Assembly: GCA_026770025.1 (NCBI GenBank)
Contig: JAMXDE010000010.1
Location: 248,001-312,000 of the forward strand
Reading direction: 5' to 3'
From: Craspedostauros australis
Lineage: Eukaryota > Bacillariophyta > Bacillariophyceae > Mastogloiales > Achnanthaceae
DNA: 64,000 bases
In this document: positions 57,658 to 64,000 of the stretch, piece by piece
Position numbering within the stretch: position 1 is the stretch's first letter
How the letters are laid out: every line of letters begins with the position of its first letter
Position numbers and translations under genes: made by a program
The notes under the pieces: model-generated
Seen by the model: the letters and a program-made list of their open reading frames with translations, nothing else
What the model was told of the DNA's origin: nothing
Database searches by the model: none

Positions 57658-57897
57658 TTATTTTGCGCTTAAATCACCACAGCGCTCCTGCTCGCACGAC
57701 TCCTCTACTGGGTGGAGACGACAACAACAAAAGCGCAGGTTCGCAAAGAAATGCTGGTGGCAAAGAGGGATGGCAAGAGGTGAGAAGGGCTGGGGCGGAG
57801 CGACTGCCTCCTTCTGTTGGGCCCACAACAGCATCACAGACGTGCCTTCGCCGCCACACTCACCACACTCGGACTTACGTCTATCCTACTCGTGGTG

Positions 57898-60800
57898 ATG
57901 GCGTCTTCGATGTCTCTTGGTGCGGACACGAGCACGTCATTGATGGGAGATTACGCGAGCGCCCAGCTGCGGCTCGCCGTGCCGGACGTTCCATCGACAA
58001 CAACGGATCAGCACTCCGTCGCGTGGCGCATTCGCGATACGGCCGATACGCTGGTCATCAACCGCGAGCAACCGATCAAGGGAGGGTATCGTCCTGCTGC
58101 GCGTCTCGGACAGGTGGATCTCTCCACCAGCTTCGACGTTGAGGCATCCTTGTCCGATCTCCGCAGCGAGAAAGCATCGATCATCCGATCTGCGTTCGAA
58201 ATTGCCGCGGGGGTGGTTCTGGGGAACAGGCTGCGATCGGACTCCGACGATGATAACGACAATGCCGACGATGACGACAGTGCAGGGGAGAGTGCGAATC
58301 TGCCCGTCGTTTTGGGGGATGCCGACAGCATTGACAAGCTGCGATCGCAGAGCCTCATCCGCGCCTTTGACAACAAGGAATGGGCCAAGCGCAGACCGGC
58401 CAAGCCATCTGCCTCCAGCGCGGGCAAACCGACTTCGAAGCCATCCAAGGCCGATGCGAAGAAGCGCGCGTTGGCAGGTTCCCCCTCTCCTTCACTGTCG
58501 CATTCGAAAATCAGACTGAAAGTCAAGGCCAAGACGAAATCGAAGACCGCACCTGGCGTCACCACCACCGGCGTCGGCACGAAAGGCAAGACAGGCGACA
58601 CGACCAACGTGAACAAGAACAAGAAAATGAAGACAGGGATCAAAGCAAAGAAACCAGCCGTCACCGTGGGTGGGAAGAAGCAGGCCAAGCCGAAGTTCAC
58701 ACGCAACACCCCCGCAAGTTCGGCGGCAGCGCTGGACTCGAGGTTGACAAGTTCGCGCGCCATCTTGTGCGCCGCAGCCAATGTGGCATTTGCAACGCTG
58801 ACGCCATCGCTGCCTGGACTAGAGATCGAGGCAGTCGACGTGCCTCAAAACCCGAACAAGCCCGCTGTATCCGGCCCGCGGAAGTGCTCCACTGTCAGCA
58901 ACATGGGGGCCGTCCTGGTTGAGGCACAGACCGTCGGCCAGAGGGTGGAGTCTGTTGCGACCAATGCCGCAAGGCGAGCCGCGCGCCGATACCTCTATCG
59001 CAAGCAAAATCTCCAGGCCTCAAGATCAAGCGCGTATCTGTTCCCGTTGCGGAATCTATTCAGAAGGAAGCAACTCGCCAGCAGGCCTTGGGGTGACGGC
59101 AACGGAAACGCTGACGACGAGCCGCCGCTCTTGATTGACCAAGATGAGACATATTCTCCATCCGAGGACTCTGTTACCCATACCTGGATCAACCACTGTC
59201 TACCTCGATTCTTGTCCATTCTCGAGAAGGGATCCGGCCATGCTTTCTACCACGACGCACATTGGAACACGCGACATGGACGCATCGCCAACCTTCTGCA
59301 AGATCTGTCCAGAGGCGACGACGAATACTTCGGACCGCACCTCATCGTGTGCACAGAACCAGATCTTGGTCGGTTTTATCAGGAGTTTCGTGGGATAAAC
59401 AGCCACCTGCGACTCATCAACATGATTAATATGAACGACATGCGGGCGATGAAGTACGTTGGGACTGATGCCGATCGCAAGGCGCTTCGCAAACATTTCC
59501 CGAAGGCAACAGGATTGCCAGATGCAGCATTTCATGTGATCATCACGTCGTACTCAAACCTCCTCAAGGACTACCTCCATTTGTGCCAAATGCCATTCGA
59601 GGTCGTGATCTTGGATGATGGCGCCTCATGGATGTCGGCCGCGCAGGGCGACCCTAACTCACCAATCGGTCAACTGTGGGAGAATGCCATATGGAGCAAG
59701 AGTGACAAGCAGATCGGGCTGGCAGGCACGCGCGACAAGAAATGGGACTTCTCCGTGGATTCCATCAACACCTCCCTCATCAAGGAGTCATGGATCGGTT
59801 TGACAGCCCGTCATCGGATCCTCACTTCGTCCACCACGCATATCCTGCAACGCAGCACGGCTGAATTGATTCCCGTGTCTGGCTTAGTCAGCTTTATCTA
59901 CCCGCACTACGCCGACGTCGTCCGAGAGGAATGGGACAGAAGCCGTATCTCGAATGACGCGGCGAGCATGGAACATTTCCGTCGATTGCTCACCAAGTCA
60001 TGTGTCATCCACGCCCCAGAATCCGACGATCAGGACATGTACAAACTGGCCATGAAGGCGCTGACTGGCAAGCTCGGGAACTCGGATAGGTCCAAGGATC
60101 CGTCCGTCCCCGATATCATAGCGGATGAGAAGTTCGTGTCAGATGGCAAGGTGGCCTACTCTCGTCGGCTGGCGTTGCAATGGCTCGGCACTCAGCTGGA
60201 GAAATCGTGGCTGCGGTACGAGTTGGGATCGGTGGACTTTCAGTTCATTCTCAACGTGATGAAAGTCTCGTCTCACTATGGCCACATCTGTGACGAGGTT
60301 ATCACGGCATCGATGACAACCTCTACTGGCGCGACGGGACAGGTGGCCGGTTCGCAGGCCTATCGCCTTGCGCTTCGTTGCGGTCGTCAGTTTGGTTCAG
60401 AGCAGGGATTGAGGCAGCATCTGTCCGCCCTGCACGCACCGCCCGGGACCTGGCTGTGTCGCACGTGCGGCAGCGATTGCATCACCAGCCAGGCTCGCAC
60501 CCACCACGAACGATCGTGCGGTCAGCCGCTCGCGGGCGTAGCCGATCCCGCTGCTCTGGGTGTGGGCAGTGACGGCAAAGTCGGCGCATCGAAATCTTCA
60601 TCTGGTGAGCGCAGCGGTCCAAAGCAGTCAGGTCAGGCCGGCGTCGTCGGCAAGAAAAAGGGGGCGAAGCCGAAGCAGGCTTCCGCAGCCTCCGCGGAAG
60701 AAAAGGATCCAGATGGATCCATCCGCGTGCCTGGTTATCGCGGAGTGTGGATCGATCCTGCCGGAAAGCACTTTGTGAAAATCCAAGGCAAGCGCTTTTG

Positions 60801-62220
60801 TGACGAAGGCTCGGACCAAGTCCTGCTGTTCGACGGTGCCGAAGATGCAGCGAAGCGTCACGACAGGGAACTGAAGAAGACAGGAATTAAGAAGGGCGAA
60901 TTCAACTACAAGTCGGACGGAAGTCGCATCGTCTACGAAGACGTCACGACATCATCCACGACTGGCCTCGGGGGCAGCGCCAGCAGTGTCGTGCCCGCTT
61001 TGTCTGTCATCAACATCAAGGACCTTCCATCCCACGTCAAGCCGCTCTTGCGCGATCCACGGCAAACCTCAAGGACGGGTGGTAACTCAAAGCGCCACGT
61101 GTACGCGTACAGGGGAGTCTGCCGGCAAGCACGCAAGGGACATGACCGTTGGCAAAGCCAAATCTCGTTCATGGGAGTCAATCACTATTTGGGGACCTTC
61201 GATTCTGAGTGGGATGCAGCTGCTATCTATGCTTGGGCCCACCTTATTCTGTATGGTGAGGAGGCTACAAAACAGGCTCAGAGAGAAGGAGAAGAAGCCG
61301 CCGCAGCCTACGAAAAAGAGAAGAAGATGATCGAGGAGGGCAAGGTGCCCGAACCGCAAGCGAAGGAGACCAAGAAGCGAAAGCTGCCGAAAAAGAAGGA
61401 AGTCGAGAAGCGTCCGACGCCAAGCACGCCAGCAGAACCGGTCGAAAAGCCAACGAAGAAGAAGAAACTTAGCACAGACGATCCCAAGCCCAAATCCGAA
61501 AGTATGGTCGGTGTCACACAGAAGGCGACTGGAAAGGCGCCAATCCTCGCACCAAGGACGGCCTACAAGGAGATGGACGACGACAAACTGACTCAGGAGG
61601 CCACTCTGCGCTTGCTGGCTGCGCATGAAAACGGCTACTGCACAACAGAAATTCCTTTGCCAGCAGGCATGGATCCGGTCCGCGGGTGTATTCCTCCCGG
61701 CTCCATCGAGTCGACACCGGGATGTGCCATGCTCCTAGGCCTCTCCCCGGCCCTATTCGGATGGGATTCGACAGCGTACATGGCGGGGCAATTTTTCGAG
61801 TCAGAAGACGAGGCGTCGGAGGTCGCGGACATTCTGTCATCTGAATACGGCCAAGGAGGCACCAACGAGAGGTTCCGAACATTGATGCAAGGGTCGACTT
61901 GTGTCATCGGGCGCGCCAACGAACGAACGCAACGCCTGTATGGAGCGCTTGGGTTGGGCAACGTCGCCGTCGGTGGTTCCGTCGGTCCCATCGATTGCCA
62001 CATTGGCGGTTCCGTCCAATCGTGCGACGAAACTTCGGCATGCATTCGCTTCGTGAAGACGAAGAAGGGTGAATTCCAACTGTTGGCTTTGTCGGAGGAC
62101 GATGTTGTCACGTTGAATGGCGAGAAGATTACGCCCGACATGGGCACATTCACGCTCTCGTCAGAGGACGTGTGCACGGTTGGCGGGAGGGTCTTTGCAT
62201 TCGTTCTGCCTGACGATTGA
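57898..62220 (+). CDS. Multidomain nuclear protein: degenerate SNF2-like domain, zinc finger, two AP2 domains, FHA
   Basis: 1440 residues from the ATG at 57898; the frame continues upstream to 57817 without an ATG, so an extra 5' exon is possible. Residues about 160-270 are Lys-rich (nuclear type). Residues about 427-725 align by eye with the SNF2 ATPase core: PHLIVCTEPDLGRFYQEF, DRKALRKHF, FHVIITSYSNLLKDYL and VVILDDGASWM. The Walker A lysine loop (DEMGLGKT in SNF2) is replaced by HDAHWNTRHGR and DEGH by DDGA, so ATPase activity is unlikely. A zinc finger follows near 826-873 (QFGSEQGLRQHLSALH, then CRTCGSDCITSQARTHHERS). Two AP2-type DNA-binding domains start YRGVWIDPAGKHFVK (946) and YRGVCRQARKGHDRWQSQIS (1067). 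An FHA-like phosphopeptide domain forms the end (CVIGRANERTQRL ... TLNGEKITPDMG). It is probably a chromatin-linked transcription regulator. Confidence 0.85.
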   Translation: MASSMSLGADTSTSLMGDYASAQLRLAVPDVPSTTTDQHSVAWRIRDTADTLVINREQPIKGGYRPAARLGQVDLSTSFDVEASLSDLRSEKASIIRSAFEIAAGVVLGNRLRSDSDDDNDNADDDDSAGESANLPVVLGDADSIDKLRSQSLIRAFDNKEWAKRRPAKPSASSAGKPTSKPSKADAKKRALAGSPSPSLSHSKIRLKVKAKTKSKTAPGVTTTGVGTKGKTGDTTNVNKNKKMKTGIKAKKPAVTVGGKKQAKPKFTRNTPASSAAALDSRLTSSRAILCAAANVAFATLTPSLPGLEIEAVDVPQNPNKPAVSGPRKCSTVSNMGAVLVEAQTVGQRVESVATNAARRAARRYLYRKQNLQASRSSAYLFPLRNLFRRKQLASRPWGDGNGNADDEPPLLIDQDETYSPSEDSVTHTWINHCLPRFLSILEKGSGHAFYHDAHWNTRHGRIANLLQDLSRGDDEYFGPHLIVCTEPDLGRFYQEFRGINSHLRLINMINMNDMRAMKYVGTDADRKALRKHFPKATGLPDAAFHVIITSYSNLLKDYLHLCQMPFEVVILDDGASWMSAAQGDPNSPIGQLWENAIWSKSDKQIGLAGTRDKKWDFSVDSINTSLIKESWIGLTARHRILTSSTTHILQRSTAELIPVSGLVSFIYPHYADVVREEWDRSRISNDAASMEHFRRLLTKSCVIHAPESDDQDMYKLAMKALTGKLGNSDRSKDPSVPDIIADEKFVSDGKVAYSRRLALQWLGTQLEKSWLRYELGSVDFQFILNVMKVSSHYGHICDEVITASMTTSTGATGQVAGSQAYRLALRCGRQFGSEQGLRQHLSALHAPPGTWLCRTCGSDCITSQARTHHERSCGQPLAGVADPAALGVGSDGKVGASKSSSGERSGPKQSGQAGVVGKKKGAKPKQASAASAEEKDPDGSIRVPGYRGVWIDPAGKHFVKIQGKRFCDEGSDQVLLFDGAEDAAKRHDRELKKTGIKKGEFNYKSDGSRIVYEDVTTSSTTGLGGSASSVVPALSVINIKDLPSHVKPLLRDPRQTSRTGGNSKRHVYAYRGVCRQARKGHDRWQSQISFMGVNHYLGTFDSEWDAAAIYAWAHLILYGEEATKQAQREGEEAAAAYEKEKKMIEEGKVPEPQAKETKKRKLPKKKEVEKRPTPSTPAEPVEKPTKKKKLSTDDPKPKSESMVGVTQKATGKAPILAPRTAYKEMDDDKLTQEATLRLLAAHENGYCTTEIPLPAGMDPVRGCIPPGSIESTPGCAMLLGLSPALFGWDSTAYMAGQFFESEDEASEVADILSSEYGQGGTNERFRTLMQGSTCVIGRANERTQRLYGALGLGNVAVGGSVGPIDCHIGGSVQSCDETSACIRFVKTKKGEFQLLALSEDDVVTLNGEKITPDMGTFTLSSEDVCTVGGRVFAFVLPDD

Positions 62221-62362
62221 TGATTGAGAAAATCTAGGTCGTGCCACAGAACAATTTCACGTGTGTTGTGCGCGCGAAATAATTGCGAACTATTGCACGA
62301 GTACGGTGGATAACGCGTGGCAAGCGCATGAAGAGCAAATCGCTGTACTGCTGTATTGGTCG

Positions 62363-62501
62363 TTAGTTTTGGACGTTCCTCGTATCTGTGCCACCATCCA
62401 CATTGTTGCCATCACCATTGGTGTTGTTGGTATTGTTGTTGATATTAGCGCTGCGATCTGCGGCACCACCACCGTTACCATCTCCGCGTTCGTCTTCGTG
62501 T

Positions 62502-62533
<32 letters not shown>

Positions 62534-63911
62534 TGTGGCTCTTTTGCTTCCGTAAATCTGATCCCATTCAACGTATTGCACCAGATCCGCAGGCCCGACG
62601 CTTGGCTTCATGCCCTTCAGACTGCGACGGAAGTGCTTGAAGGTGATCGGAGGCACGTTGTCTATGTTGACCTCCAAGGCCTTTGGTCCTAGCTGCCGAA
62701 TCGGACCCATCGCGGCATCCGTGCACAATGCCTTCAGATCCGCGCCGCTGTACCCGTTGGTTTCTTTGGCCAGCCGATCCACATCCTGTCCCGACAGCTT
62801 GTGCTTGTTCTTCTCCAGCATGTGGTTCAGCAGTGTCGCTCGGTCCTGTTCGCTGGGCAGCGGAATGTAAAGCCGCTTGACGAAACGACGCCGTGCTGCT
62901 TCGTCCAGTTCCTGAGGACGATTCGTCGCGCCAATCACCAGCACACGACCTTGGCCGCTGGTGCCTGTTCCATCCAACTGGACCAGAAACTCCGTCTTGA
63001 TGCGGCGGCTTGCCTCATTCTCATCTGATTTACGTTGGGTGAGCAACGAATCGATCTCGTCGATGAAGACGACCGCTGGTTCACGGTACGCGGCAACGGC
63101 AAACAAGGTCCGCACGAGTTTTTCACCCTCGCCGATCCATTTGCTGGTCAGCGACGAACTCGAGATGCTGAAGAACGTCGCGCCACTTTCGTGCGCGATG
63201 GCCTTTCCAATCAGCGTCTTTCCCGTTCCTGTTTTGCTTGCGCGACAAGAAATGAGGCGGTGAGTGACGAGGAGTACGTACGTGCGCACGCACACATGAT
63301 CAGAAACGGACAGCAGCAAGAGAAGGAAAAGCGAATGTGCAAAGAAATGAGTACGTGGGTGAATGTGTGGGTGAATGTGTGAGTGAACGAATGGATGCGG
63401 TCCATGCCAGAGATGGCAACGATGGTGTCATTGATGCTGGAGTGACAGAAGGCGACCGCTGAATGGCGAGACAGACGCCTCGGAACGTACCTGGCGGTCC
63501 GTACAGCAATAGCCCATTTGGTGCACGACGCAGCCCTGTGAATAGATCGGGTCGCTTCATCGGCCAGCACACGACTTCCTGGACGGTCTGCTTGGCGTCT
63601 TCCAACCCAGCAATATCATCAAAAGTGACGGACTCGCCACTTTCCTGGATCTCATTGATGATCTTCTTGACGAGTGCCTTGTCCAGGTGCTGCAGCTCCT
63701 CTGGCAATTCCTCGTCATCGTCATCATTGTTGCCATTCGACACGGTAACGTTGGTGTTCTGCTTCGTGCCCCCTCCGCTGGAGCCAGACCCCGTAGTGTT
63801 GGATCTTCCCATCGTGTTGGTTGCGTTGACAGCTTTGGGTGCTTTTCGAAGACCGCCACCACCAGACTTTGGAATGGTGGAGCCTCCATTCGGATGGTTG
63901 GCTCCATTAGC
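62363..63911 (-). CDS. FIGNL1: Fidgetin-like 1 AAA ATPase (FIGNL1), 5' end beyond the window
   Basis: Exons 63491-63911 and 62363-63228 join in phase across a 262-bp intron, giving 428 visible residues; the first exon(s) lie past the right edge, as an AG acceptor precedes 63911. The junction rebuilds Walker [21 protein letters not shown]. Other marks are [56 protein letters not shown] (pore loop), [11 protein letters not shown] (Walker B), [34 protein letters not shown] (sensor and Arg fingers) and [19 protein letters not shown]. The set fits FIGNL1 better than spastin, katanin or Vps4. FIGNL1 removes RAD51 from DNA in recombination in animals and plants. Oddly, after the usual end (WDQIYG) there is a 50-residue tail of Asp, then Gly/Asn. 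It converges on the gene at 57898 with a 142-bp gap. Confidence 0.9.
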
Positions 63912-64000
63912 CTACGCATTGGTTGGTGGGTTGAAGTGGTTGGTTGGTTGATTGCAGGCATACGAACAAACACAGGAGAGTAGAAATAGAGGAAGGCGAC

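Overview
The window looks like nuclear DNA of a diatom (Bacillariophyta). Three signs support this. A small gene at 9965 encodes a signal peptide ending in an A|F cleavage site of the ASAFAP type used for diatom plastid import. A secreted M11 metalloprotease carries long PTSAP repeats, a hallmark of diatom and other stramenopile secreted proteins. Genes have canonical GT-AG introns of about 180-400 bp. The species cannot be named from the sequence alone.

Layout. 1-11.3 kb is an ordinary gene region: the tail of a Pro/Gly-rich protein, ATG101 (autophagy initiation), a short membrane-anchored protein, a METTL21-type lysine methyltransferase divergent from TRM6 (tRNA m1A58 methyltransferase subunit), and a plastid-targeted membrane protein. 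11.3-36.9 kb is a repeat-rich block bounded by about 1.1-kb inverted repeats, each carrying one tRNA-Ala(AGC). Inside it are two tandem units of about 0.7 kb, four LTR-like repeats of one family, the M11 protease gene, a decayed IS5/Harbinger-like transposon with a divergent accessory gene, and a Russian-doll nest: a piggyBac remnant split by a 9.2-kb RNase H-bearing LINE, which is itself split by a 629-bp insert. 36.9-43.9 kb returns to host genes: two more tRNA-Ala(AGC), a YeeZ-like NAD(P)-binding protein and an ENTH/VHS-like clathrin adaptor. 44-57.6 kb is gene-poor: a telomere-like tract, a full-length but decayed prolyl oligopeptidase (S9) pseudogene, a 1271-residue DDE-transposase-like gene, and a 201-bp tandem repeat. 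57.9-64 kb holds a very large multidomain protein (SNF2-like domain without its ATPase motifs, zinc finger, two AP2 domains, FHA) convergent with the AAA ATPase FIGNL1, which runs off the right edge.

The host genes are housekeeping (autophagy, tRNA modification, protein methylation, trafficking, DNA repair) and do not form one pathway. The most unusual items are the SNF2-AP2-FHA fusion, the inverted duplication around the transposon nest, and a 36-nt identical block found in sense orientation upstream of two unrelated genes.
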